The notes under the pieces: generated by a model
The model's database searches: none
Told to the model about the DNA's origin: nothing
Seen by the model: the letters and a program-made list of their open reading frames with translations, nothing else
Shown: in pieces, positions 1-5,154 of the stretch
Position numbering within the stretch: the first letter of the stretch is position 1
How the letters are laid out: every line of letters begins with the position of its first letter
Source: Gorillibacterium sp.
GTDB taxonomy: Bacteria; Bacillota; Bacilli; Paenibacillales; NBRC-103111
DNA: 6,695 nt
Direction of reading: 5' to 3'
Assembly (NCBI GenBank): GCA_014380705.1
Contig: JACMJI010000407.1
Span: 1 to 6,695, forward strand
Made by a program: the position numbers and the translations under genes

Positions 1-33
1 AATAGGACGAAATCATCTGAAATAGAGGGAGAA

Positions 34-97
34 ATCCATTTATTTATAGATTTATGTGGGTTTCTAATCAATTTAACTGGAAATATCCATCTATCTA
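34..97. repeat. Two copies of a 13-nt ATCCATYTATYTA motif
   Basis: Positions 34-46 read ATCCATTTATTTA and 85-97 read ATCCATCTATCTA. They match at 11 of 13 positions, both differences are C/T, and the copies start 51 nt apart. Both follow a purine-rich GAAA or GGAAA run. They could be remnants of a degenerate intergenic repeat family or an AT-rich coincidence. Only a genome-wide comparison would separate these. Confidence 0.35.
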
Positions 98-135
98 CTC
101 CGCACTAAAGCAACAAAAGGAGCTAAGGTCTAATT

Positions 136-160
136 TACCAGAATGCAGCCACTTCTGGTA
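136..160. repeat. Inverted repeat, 8-bp perfect stem
   Basis: TACCAGAA (136-143) is the exact reverse complement of TTCTGGTA (153-160), with a 9-nt loop between. No T-run follows on either strand, so it does not look like an intrinsic terminator. Its role is unknown; it may belong to the repetitive material in this intergenic stretch. Confidence 0.4.
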
Positions 161-199
161 GCAATAAACTAAAAACTGAACCGATAGATATTTAACCAG

Positions 200-242
200 T
201 AAACGCACGGCCGCTGTTAATTGAGCTGCAGGAAGGCGTTTA
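200..242. repeat. Hairpin with TAAACGC / GCGTTTA ends
   Basis: TAAACGC (200-206) is the exact reverse complement of GCGTTTA (236-242). The ends also match the hairpin at 3180-3215: both read TAAACGCAYG on the left and GAARGGCGTTT on the right, around unrelated centres of different length. Shared ends on two otherwise different hairpins suggest a dispersed intergenic element. The distance to yunB (about 115 nt) would also allow it to sit in the yunB leader. Confidence 0.4.
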
Positions 243-345
243 TCTATATGTTCAAGCAATCATATGCTTTACGGTACAAGTTAGTATACCCGTCTTCTTT
301 TATCGCTTGATTCTGCATAAGGTAGTCTCAAGGAGTAAAAAGAAT

Positions 346-352
346 GGAGGGG
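346..352 (+). promoter_or_regulatory. Ribosome binding site deciding the yunB start
   Basis: GGAGGGG lies 5 nt upstream of the ATG at 358. The longer in-frame TTG at 307 has no comparable site, so the ATG is the better start. Confidence 0.85.
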
Positions 353-357
353 CAACG

Positions 358-1146
358 ATGTTCAAACGGGGATGGAAAAGCCGGCGTCCGCGGGCGGGGA
401 GCCGTAAGCGGATCATCTGGTTGCTTCTTCTTGTTTTTTTTGCGTCCTTCGTTCAGTCATTTATTTTCGTGGAGAAAAACCTCCGGCCGCCATTGATGAA
501 TCTGGCAAAAATCCGCTTAAAGCAGTTAGCTACCCAGTCCATCAACACAGCGATATCCGACCACATTGCCCAGGATGCTAATTTTGACCGTCTGATTGAT
601 TGGAAAACAGATAACAATGGCAAGGTAACCGGATTTATGCTTAATTATAATGAGCATATGCGGATTACTTCAAATACAATTAACCGAGTACAAACGATTC
701 TTACAAGTATTAAAAAAATGCCGGAGCATATCCCGCTCGGAATGGCAATGAATAGTGCCATCTTCGCTTCTTTTGGTCCTGATATACCCATTCGTTTGGA
801 ACCGGCGGGTGCGGTCAAGGTGGACCTAAATACGCGTTATCAGGATGCGGGGATTAACATGATCTTGGTTGAAGTCTATATTCGTATTAATGTGGAGCTT
901 ACGATTATCATTCCCTTTGATACAGCTCCAGAGATTGTGGAGACGGAATTGCCGATATCCTACCTTCTTGTTGTTGGTGATACACCGATGTACTATTATG
1001 ATAACAAAGGAAATCCACTCGGGGATTCGCCACCACTGCCGCCAAGTGTTACTTTGCCTAATTCGGGTACCCCAACAACCCATAACGGGCCTTCCGAAGG
1101 TGTTAAAGCGTCCCAAGTTGGTCAGACTGAAACGGTAGGGCCTTAA
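358..1146 (+). CDS. yunB: Sporulation protein YunB
   Basis: This encodes 262 residues from the ATG at 358, close to the roughly 254 residues of B. subtilis YunB. A basic N-terminal stretch (KRGWKSRRPR) is followed by one hydrophobic membrane segment at about residues 19-37, then VEKNLRPPL and an extracytoplasmic domain typical of the family. That domain includes the AKIRLKQLATQSIN helix, the NTRYQDAGINMILVEVY region and the ISYLLVVGDTPMYYYD segment. The last 45 or so residues are rich in Pro, Ser, Thr and Gly and are probably disordered. In B. subtilis yunB belongs to the SigE mother-cell regulon and is needed for efficient sporulation; its biochemical role is not known. The inferred topology places the domain outside the membrane it anchors in. 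The gene converges on lytH across a strong terminator. No clear SigE promoter was found upstream. Confidence 0.93.
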   Translation: MFKRGWKSRRPRAGSRKRIIWLLLLVFFASFVQSFIFVEKNLRPPLMNLAKIRLKQLATQSINTAISDHIAQDANFDRLIDWKTDNNGKVTGFMLNYNEHMRITSNTINRVQTILTSIKKMPEHIPLGMAMNSAIFASFGPDIPIRLEPAGAVKVDLNTRYQDAGINMILVEVYIRINVELTIIIPFDTAPEIVETELPISYLLVVGDTPMYYYDNKGNPLGDSPPLPPSVTLPNSGTPTTHNGPSEGVKASQVGQTETVGP

Positions 1147-1162
1147 CAATAAGGTAAAATCA

Positions 1163-1212
1163 AAAGCAGAAGCAGGAAATTCCATCAAAGTGGAATTTCC
1201 TGCTTCTGCTTT
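1163..1212. terminator. Bidirectional intrinsic terminator, 22-bp perfect stem
   Basis: The arms at 1163-1184 and 1191-1212 are exact reverse complements across 22 bp, with a 6-nt loop (TCAAAG). It begins 16 nt after the yunB stop and ends 9 nt short of the stop codon of the minus-strand 46-codon ORF. T-rich sequence follows on both sides: TTTACTGTTTTG on the plus strand and TTTTGATTTTACC on the minus strand. It therefore probably ends both converging transcripts. The stem is longer than usual, so RNase III processing of overlapping transcripts is also possible. Confidence 0.85.
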
Positions 1213-1221
1213 ACTGTTTTG

Positions 1222-1362
1222 TTAACCCAGCGTCGGTGATTCCTTCTCTTCGCCGCAAGCAAGCAGAGCCTGACGTTTACGATAAAAGGGCTGCTCAGAA
1301 ACCAAAAGTGGGGGATTTGTGTGTTGAGCGTAGAGTTTACACAGCACCTTTGAATATGGCAT
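1222..1362 (-). CDS. Small hypothetical protein, 46 residues
   Basis: An ATG at 1362-1360 is preceded by GAGG with a 5-nt spacer (GAGGAAAGGATG on the minus strand). It opens a 46-codon frame ending in TAA, 9 nt before the convergent terminator. An in-frame TGA lies just upstream, so the frame cannot extend. The protein begins MPYSKVLCKLYAQHT and has a central VSEQPFYRKRQALLACGEE stretch. It contains two cysteines (C8, C36) and one histidine, with no signal peptide or membrane segment. The sequence reads like real coding sequence, not low complexity. It follows lytH by 86 nt with no convincing terminator between, so co-transcription with lytH is possible. I do not recognise the family and assign no function. 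Two overlapping frames here lack a ribosome binding site as good as this one. Confidence 0.55.
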   Translation of the reverse strand: MPYSKVLCKLYAQHTNPPLLVSEQPFYRKRQALLACGEEKESPTLG

Positions 1363-1448
1363 CCTTTCCTCATCTAATCATTTCAAGAGTGCCCGAAGCC
1401 AAATTCCAAATCTGTAACGTCCTTGGCTTCTATGCTGCCTTAATTACA

Positions 1449-2507
1449 TTATGGTTTCCTATGCTTCTGTAGGCGTTTGCGTTCTTCCTTCTCCCAGCGA
1501 AGCAGGTTCGGGTAAGGATCAAACGCCCACATGCTCTTACTTGCATCGCGATAAAGACCAAAATGAAGATGGGGTGGAAATTTACCTGATGTACCGGGCT
1601 TGCCGTACCCGGAGCTGCCCACCCAACCGATGGTTTGTCCAGGCTTCACGACATCTCCCTCCTTAAGCTCTTTAACGAAGCCGGAAAGATGCGCATAGTA
1701 ATGATAAACATTGTTTAGATCTCGAATGCCGATACGCCAGCCTCCATAATTATTCCAGCCCTTGACCTCGATGATACCGTAGCAGGTGCTTCGGGCAGGT
1801 ACACCGTAGCCTGCGAAGATATCCGTACCTTCGTGCATCCGACGGCCGCCCCAGCCACGGCTAGCCCCCCAGGTTTCATGGAAGGTGTAGTTTGCCCGCA
1901 AGGGTAAGGGAAAGGCGTGTTCTCCTAACTCCAACGTATCAAAGGTTCGGTAGACTTTGGCAAATTGCTCAATTCTATCGGCTCCCTGAGGACCAAAGCG
2001 TGTTTGAAGTTTATCTTTCCATGAATTTACATGACTTGTCTTGAGAAAATCCTGAATGTAAGAATAAACCACATCAGCATCCTGGGTACGATCCGCAATG
2101 CCATCCCCTGAACCATCCAGTCCTTTTCCCCCGAACAAAGCGATTCGTCGTTCGTCGGTATCTCCAGGGTTAGGGTTTAGGAGTCCTCCCCATTCCGCCT
2201 CCGTATATCTGCCGCTCATCTCAGGGGATGTCTTCTTCTTGATGACCTGCAAGGTCCGGTGGTATTGATCTACCGCCGCCAGCTCATACCAAGCCACACC
2301 ACTCAGGATACTTAACGAGTCATATATTCTTCGCCGTTCTGGATAAGAGAAGGTTTCCGAAAGTTGTTTTTCCTTGAGTGGAACGGCCGCATCTGCTTGA
2401 ACTGACTGAATGAACTGTGGTCCGAATGTGAACCAAAGTATGATTGCCGTGCTCACACATCCAAGCTGTACGATTACTCTGAGGAACTTCGTTTGTCTGT
2501 TAATCAA
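1449..2507 (-). CDS. lytH: LytH-like M23 metallopeptidase (spore cortex L-Ala-D-Glu endopeptidase)
   Basis: This encodes 352 residues; B. subtilis LytH has 326. One membrane segment lies at about residues 9-30, so the rest is expected outside the cytoplasmic membrane. A middle region with SGVAWYELAAVDQYHRTL resembles the lysozyme-like part of LytH, and FGGKGLDGSGDGIADR (about 125-140) resembles a calcium-loop segment. The C-terminal M23 domain shows HEGTD (H225, D229), HYYAHLSG (H273) and HLHFG (H313, H315). By homology with LytM-type enzymes, H225, D229 and H315 bind zinc and H273 and H313 are catalytic. In B. subtilis, LytH is made under SigK and trims cortex peptide side chains to single L-alanine; that substrate is inferred here. 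The TTG at 2507 is chosen because GGGAGGG lies 8 nt upstream. The longer in-frame TTG at 2537 would place that site inside the gene. Another M23 endopeptidase is the alternative identity. Confidence 0.85.
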   Translation of the reverse strand: MINRQTKFLRVIVQLGCVSTAIILWFTFGPQFIQSVQADAAVPLKEKQLSETFSYPERRRIYDSLSILSGVAWYELAAVDQYHRTLQVIKKKTSPEMSGRYTEAEWGGLLNPNPGDTDERRIALFGGKGLDGSGDGIADRTQDADVVYSYIQDFLKTSHVNSWKDKLQTRFGPQGADRIEQFAKVYRTFDTLELGEHAFPLPLRANYTFHETWGASRGWGGRRMHEGTDIFAGYGVPARSTCYGIIEVKGWNNYGGWRIGIRDLNNVYHYYAHLSGFVKELKEGDVVKPGQTIGWVGSSGYGKPGTSGKFPPHLHFGLYRDASKSMWAFDPYPNLLRWEKEERKRLQKHRKP

Positions 2508-2515
2508 AAAGCATA

Positions 2516-2522
2516 CCCTCCC
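2516..2522 (-). promoter_or_regulatory. Ribosome binding site deciding the lytH start
   Basis: On the minus strand GGGAGGG is followed by 8 nt and then TTG (2507-2505). An out-of-frame ATG at 2514-2512, one base after the site, opens only four codons before TAA. It is too close to the site to be a normal start. Confidence 0.65.
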
Positions 2523-2594
2523 ACCTATTCCCGACAAACTCGTCGTTCTATAGGTTTAGGTTGTTCAGGTATACATATTTTATCCAAAAAATCG

Positions 2595-3101
2595 TTAGGG
2601 TTGTGAAATACCATCGATAAAAAGCTGATAAAAGAGAACATCATGCCATTTGCCGAATTTCATGCCAACCTCTTTAAAGCAGCCGATCAGGTGAAAGCCA
2701 AATTTTTCATGCATTTTTACACTGATTTCATTGCCAGCGGTTATTCCGGAGATGACGGAGTGAAAGCCAAGCGCCTTCCCTCTGAGCAGAATCTCTTCTA
2801 CAAGTCGATTTCCAATGCCTCTGCCTTGATACGCTTCGTCTATGTATACGGACAGTTCAACCGTGGGATCGTAGGCCGGTTTCGTTCGAAACTGCGATAG
2901 ACTGCTGTATCCGACGGTTACCCCCTCCCATTCTGCAACGATCAAGGGGTAGCGTTCCCCATAGTGGCTAAACCATTCCATGCGATACTCAAGCGTCTGG
3001 GGCTCAAGATCAAAGGTGGCGGTGGAGCATTCAACGGAGTAATTATAAATGCGCAGGATCGCCGGGACATCCGCTTCCCTAGCTTCTCTTATGATAAGCA
3101 T
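2595..3101 (-). CDS. GNAT acetyltransferase, phosphinothricin acetyltransferase-like
   Basis: The protein has 168 residues, the usual length for the phosphinothricin/methionine-sulfoximine acetyltransferase branch (Pat/Bar, YwnH and MnaT/YncA relatives). These are cytoplasmic enzymes that move an acetyl group from acetyl-CoA to the amine of a small molecule. The N-terminus REAREADVPAILRIYN is typical GNAT. The pattern AYDPTVELSVYID leads into the acetyl-CoA loop QGRGIG (residues 92-97, matching [QR]xxGx[GA]). NEISVKMHEKFGF (124-136) and VGMKFGKWHDVLFYQ (145-159) match the C-terminal signature of this branch. The substrate cannot be read from sequence; an amino-acid analogue or methionine derivative is likely by family. 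The ATG at 3101 has AAGGAGAGG just upstream. lytH follows 87 nt downstream on the same strand without a terminator I can see. The gene's own SigA-type promoter implies vegetative expression. Confidence 0.92.
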   Translation of the reverse strand: MLIIREAREADVPAILRIYNYSVECSTATFDLEPQTLEYRMEWFSHYGERYPLIVAEWEGVTVGYSSLSQFRTKPAYDPTVELSVYIDEAYQGRGIGNRLVEEILLRGKALGFHSVISGITAGNEISVKMHEKFGFHLIGCFKEVGMKFGKWHDVLFYQLFIDGISQP

Positions 3102-3121
3102 GATACCTCTCCTTTTTCAAT

Positions 3122-3215
3122 CTAATGTATACGGAACTTATGAGGGCCTAGCGCCGTTCTCAACTTCCGACCGTTCCGATAAACGCATGAATCCAGTGGA
3201 CATAGAAAGGCGTTT
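3122..3215. other. Structured leader of the acetyltransferase mRNA / candidate dispersed element
   Basis: Transcription from the promoter at 3228-3256 would give a leader of about 120 nt containing several complementary segments. In plus-strand terms, CGGAAC (3132-3137) pairs exactly with GTTCCG (3173-3178). Its CGGAA core can alternatively pair with TTCCG at 3165-3169, extended by GAG (3142-3144) with CTC (3159-3161). AAACGC (3181-3186) pairs with GCGTTT (3210-3215). The two CGGAA pairings exclude each other. No T-run accompanies any stem, so this is not a standard attenuator. It may be a regulatory leader or a repeated intergenic element; it matches no riboswitch class I know. Confidence 0.35.
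3180..3215. repeat. Hairpin with TAAACGC / GGCGTTT ends, second copy
   Basis: The 6-bp inverted repeat AAACGC / GCGTTT is flanked by bases matching the hairpin at 200-242: TAAACGCAYG on the left and GAARGGCGTTT on the right. The loops differ in sequence and length (36 versus 42 nt overall). This points to a related element in two intergenic regions about 3 kb apart. Confidence 0.4.
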
Positions 3216-3227
3216 CTCGTTGGTATA

Positions 3228-3256
3228 AGTATACTTCCACTACAAGCTTGTGCCAA
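3228..3256 (-). promoter_or_regulatory. SigA-type promoter for the acetyltransferase gene
   Basis: On the minus strand, TTGGCA (3256-3251) and TATACT (3233-3228) are separated by exactly 17 nt. Each hexamer matches the SigA consensus at five of six positions. The predicted transcript starts near 3221 and reaches the ATG at 3101 after about 120 nt. The -10 box lies within a perfect 10-bp palindrome, AAGTATACTT (3227-3236), which could be an operator. Confidence 0.7.
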
Positions 3257-3288
3257 GATGGAAGGTAGGTGGAATGTTGCAGTTTTCA

Positions 3289-3297
3289 TGGTATAAT
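3289..3297 (+). promoter_or_regulatory. Extended -10 promoter for yutD
   Basis: TGGTATAAT combines a perfect TATAAT (3292-3297) with the TGN extension. The matching -35 position (3269-3274, GTGGAA) is poor, as is common with extended -10 promoters. Transcription would begin near 3304. This rules out translation starts upstream of that point even though the reading frame stays open to 3269. Confidence 0.6.
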
Positions 3298-3333
3298 ACG
3301 AGAAGAAATGTGGGAATTCCGGCTGTCGGGGAT

Positions 3334-3340
3334 GGGGGTG
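3334..3340 (+). promoter_or_regulatory. Ribosome binding site supporting the yutD TTG start
   Basis: GGGGGTG lies 6 nt upstream of the TTG at 3347. It can pair with the 16S rRNA tail with a G-U wobble in place of one A. The competing ATG at 3332 has only CGGGG directly adjacent, too close to serve. Confidence 0.45.
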
Positions 3341-3346
3341 CGTCTT

Positions 3347-4201
3347 TTGTATCATGTTGGCGGCAATGTGTATGAAATGATCAAGGACAATAAGAATGGT
3401 TGGAATCTAGAAGTGTTCCGTAATCGTTATAGTGAGGTATTAGAGCGATATGATTACGTAGTAGGGGATTGGGGCTATAACCAACTACGATTAAGAGGCT
3501 TTTTCAAAGAGAACAATCCACGCTCGAATAAGGAATCAACAATAGCTGGGTTTGAGGATTATATTAATGAGTACTGCAACTTTGGGTGCGCTTATTTTAT
3601 CTTGGAAAAGGTAGGGCAAACCGACCGACCTGATGATCTAATCGATCCTCTTGCAGAGGAGACGGAGTCGTCGACGACGGAGTCCGCTGACCGTGTGGAA
3701 GAAGAAGGGGCAAAAGGGGGATACCCGGATAGTACCGAGCAACCCGTTCGTGGAGATCGTTATAACCGCGGTGGCGTTGAGGCGCGTCCAGGTAGGCCAA
3801 GCCGTCTCGCCAAAGGCGTTCATGATCGATCCGTAGAGAGCCGAGGCAATGGGGATCGTTCCGTTCAGGAACGAGATGGTGGACATGTGGCAAATGATCG
3901 AACAGGTCGCAATGATCGCAAAGGCAGCAGCGACCGGAATGCCAGTGCAGCGATAAGCAGCAATCGCATCAGTGAACGGCCGGAACGGATAGACCGGTCC
4001 GATCGTCGCCATAATCAGCGCCGTTCGGGTGCTGATGCTACGTTGCAGGAACGCCGCAATGATGGCAATCGTCGTCCACGTAAGCCGGGGAGCTTGAGCG
4101 GGGAAGCTTCTTCACAAGCTCAGGGACAAAGAGATAAAAGCAGCCAGCATCCACAACAGCGGCCGAAAACTCCGCCATTCAACAATCCATCTGCCGATTA
4201 A
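3347..4201 (+). CDS. yutD: YutD family protein (DUF1027) with long disordered Arg/Asp-rich tail
   Basis: Numbered from the TTG at 3347, the protein has 284 residues. Residues 3-88 are the conserved YutD core: VGGNVYEMIKDNKNGWN, RNRYSEVLERYDYVVGDWGY, NQLRLRGFF, then INEYCNFGCAYFILEK with its CxxxC (C77, C81). B. subtilis YutD is about 100 residues, so this protein carries about 195 extra. The extra part starts acidic (Asp/Glu with Ser/Thr, about 90-120). It then becomes rich in Arg, Asp, Gly, Ser, Asn and Gln, with about 30 arginines and about ten Asp-Arg dipeptides. It ends in a Gln/Pro stretch and has no predicted membrane segment or fold. The family's biochemical function is unknown. The promoter at 3289-3297 excludes starts before about 3304; ATG 3332 is the main alternative. 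The frame stays open to a TAA 37 nt before a terminator, which argues against frameshift junk. Confidence 0.92.
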   Translation: MYHVGGNVYEMIKDNKNGWNLEVFRNRYSEVLERYDYVVGDWGYNQLRLRGFFKENNPRSNKESTIAGFEDYINEYCNFGCAYFILEKVGQTDRPDDLIDPLAEETESSTTESADRVEEEGAKGGYPDSTEQPVRGDRYNRGGVEARPGRPSRLAKGVHDRSVESRGNGDRSVQERDGGHVANDRTGRNDRKGSSDRNASAAISSNRISERPERIDRSDRRHNQRRSGADATLQERRNDGNRRPRKPGSLSGEASSQAQGQRDKSSQHPQQRPKTPPFNNPSAD

Positions 4202-4238
4202 AGGCTGAAACCGTTAGATAAATCAATGTCTTGTACAT

Positions 4239-4293
4239 AAATAGGCTGCTTTCTCATCGATCCGATCATCGAGGGGGAAGCAGCCTATTTTTT
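4239..4293 (+). terminator. Intrinsic terminator of yutD, possibly bidirectional
   Basis: A 13-bp perfect stem pairs AAATAGGCTGCTT (4239-4251) with AAGCAGCCTATTT (4278-4290). It continues through wobble pairs to an inner TCGA/TCGA stem (4257-4260 with 4269-4272). Six T residues follow at 4288-4293. It lies 37 nt past the yutD stop. On the minus strand it lies about 40 nt past the nadK stop with a short TTTAT tail, so it may also stop nadK transcripts. Confidence 0.9.
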
Positions 4294-4334
4294 GCGATTA
4301 GATTCAACAATTTTATCTTTATTAAAAAATTCTT

Positions 4335-5147
4335 TCAACTTACCGGCTCTGGTCCAATAAATGCTTTCTGGACACGATTCCAGAACGGGTAGGGACGGTA
4401 ACGGGCAAACTTAATTTTCTGCTCGGAAACGCTCACCCGGATGGATACCAGGTCACTGCGCTGTAAGCTTAAATGATCAAGTGACAAACCCATACATTTG
4501 TCCTTCTGAGGGTAGATGTCGCAATGATGGTGCTTTGGCAGAATAAGAGAAGAGCCTACAGTGCGAAACACCCTATTATTTATGGAGGCAATCTCTGTAA
4601 TTTGAAAGCATTCAATAGAGGGATGAATAACAGCCCCACCAAGGCTTTTATTATAGGCGGTACTTCCAGATGGACTGGAGATGCATATTCCATCGCCACG
4701 GAACATTTCAAAGATGACGTTATTGACGTTTAGTTGAGCGACCATTGTCTCCTGTACGCCCTTGATCGTAAATTCGTTTAAGGCAAGCTTGGTTTCCGTA
4801 CCTGTTGTTGAACAAATTTCAATTTCAAGCAAGGGGTATTGAACAATGCGCGAACCAATCTCCTCAGGTGGCTTGGCCATTATGCGGACCATTGTCTCAA
4901 GCTCTTCCGGTCTCCAATCAGCAAAAAAGCCAAGTCGTCCGGTATGCAGACCTACAAAAGCAATATGCTCCAATCGGTGCTTGTAACGATGAAAGGCTTC
5001 CAGCATCGTGCCATCACCGCCTATTGACAAAACCGTATCTGGCTCATTCTCGTCAAGCTGGAGATTGTAGTTTTTGGCCAATTTGATGAACCGCTGGTGC
5101 AGTTCAACGGATAACGGATCACCACGGTCAATGATAAAATATTTCAA
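4335..5147 (-). CDS. nadK: NAD kinase (ATP-NAD 2'-phosphotransferase)
   Basis: This cytoplasmic enzyme phosphorylates NAD to NADP, the only de novo route to NADP. At 270 residues it has the usual length of the short Gram-positive form and resembles B. subtilis NadF/YjbN (PpnKA) more than its paralogue YtdI. Visible signatures are GGDGT at 43-47 with the catalytic Asp45, FVGLHTGRLGFFADW (64-78), the Asn124-Glu125 pair in LALNEFTIKG, FRGDGICISSPSGSTAYN (149-166), GGAVIHPS and NNRVFRTVGSSLILP. No key residue is missing. The start is a TTG at 5147 with GAGGAGG 7 nt upstream; no upstream in-frame start is needed to complete the family N-terminus (MKYFIIDRGD). It has its own extended -10 promoter and is separated from glgP by a hairpin terminator, so it is probably transcribed alone. 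Confidence 0.97.
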   Translation of the reverse strand: MKYFIIDRGDPLSVELHQRFIKLAKNYNLQLDENEPDTVLSIGGDGTMLEAFHRYKHRLEHIAFVGLHTGRLGFFADWRPEELETMVRIMAKPPEEIGSRIVQYPLLEIEICSTTGTETKLALNEFTIKGVQETMVAQLNVNNVIFEMFRGDGICISSPSGSTAYNKSLGGAVIHPSIECFQITEIASINNRVFRTVGSSLILPKHHHCDIYPQKDKCMGLSLDHLSLQRSDLVSIRVSVSEQKIKFARYRPYPFWNRVQKAFIGPEPVS

Positions 5148-5154
5148 AACGGTT

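Larger units (their letters stand above)
1..306. other. Gene-free AT-rich region upstream of yunB
   Basis: No reading frame here has a convincing ribosome binding site, length or recognisable product. Frame 1 is open from the left edge to a TAA at 103-105, but it has no visible start and contains a repeated nucleotide motif, so I treat it as non-coding. The stretch holds two copies of an ATCCATYTATYTA motif, an 8-bp-stem hairpin (136-160) and a second hairpin (200-242) whose ends match one in the acetyltransferase leader. A promoter for yunB must lie here or further left, but I could not identify one with confidence. Confidence 0.6.

Noticed and set aside
260..292. Possible SigE-type promoter before yunB (TCATATG at 260-266, TATACCCG at 285-292)
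   Set aside because: The -35 is reasonable, but the spacing (18 nt) is too long and the -10 matches only the ATAC core.
1185..1373. 62-codon minus-strand frame overlapping the 46-codon ORF
   Set aside because: Its ATG lies on the ribosome binding site of the shorter ORF and it would read through the terminator stem. The 46-codon frame has the better start signal and stops before the terminator.
1395..1430. 8-bp inverted repeat GAAGCCAA / TTGGCTTC downstream of lytH
   Set aside because: As a terminator it fails: a 20-nt loop and no T-run on the minus strand. It may be chance.
1236..1472. 78-codon plus-strand frame opposite the 46-codon ORF and the lytH 3' end
   Set aside because: It starts with GTG without a ribosome binding site, runs into the end of lytH, and its product looks like a shadow of the minus-strand frame.
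2545..2575. Possible SigK-type promoter before lytH around the minus-strand CTATAG and GTATAC
   Set aside because: SigK control is expected from B. subtilis LytH, but no CATAnnnTA box with an AC element at the right distance is clear.
3122..3355. 77-codon minus-strand frame across the divergent promoter region
   Set aside because: It spans both promoters and the start of the conserved yutD coding sequence, with no ribosome binding site. Its 3' half reads plausibly only because of the structured leader.
3856..3874. TCGTTCC / GGAACGA hairpin inside yutD
   Set aside because: It lies within repetitive Asp-Arg coding sequence where such short complements are expected; nothing suggests a function.
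3638..4012. 124-codon minus-strand frame with hydrophobic stretches opposite the yutD tail
   Set aside because: It lies opposite the Asp-Arg-rich coding sequence, where GAT and CGT-type codons read as Ile, Thr and Ala on the other strand. It has no clear ribosome binding site or family match.
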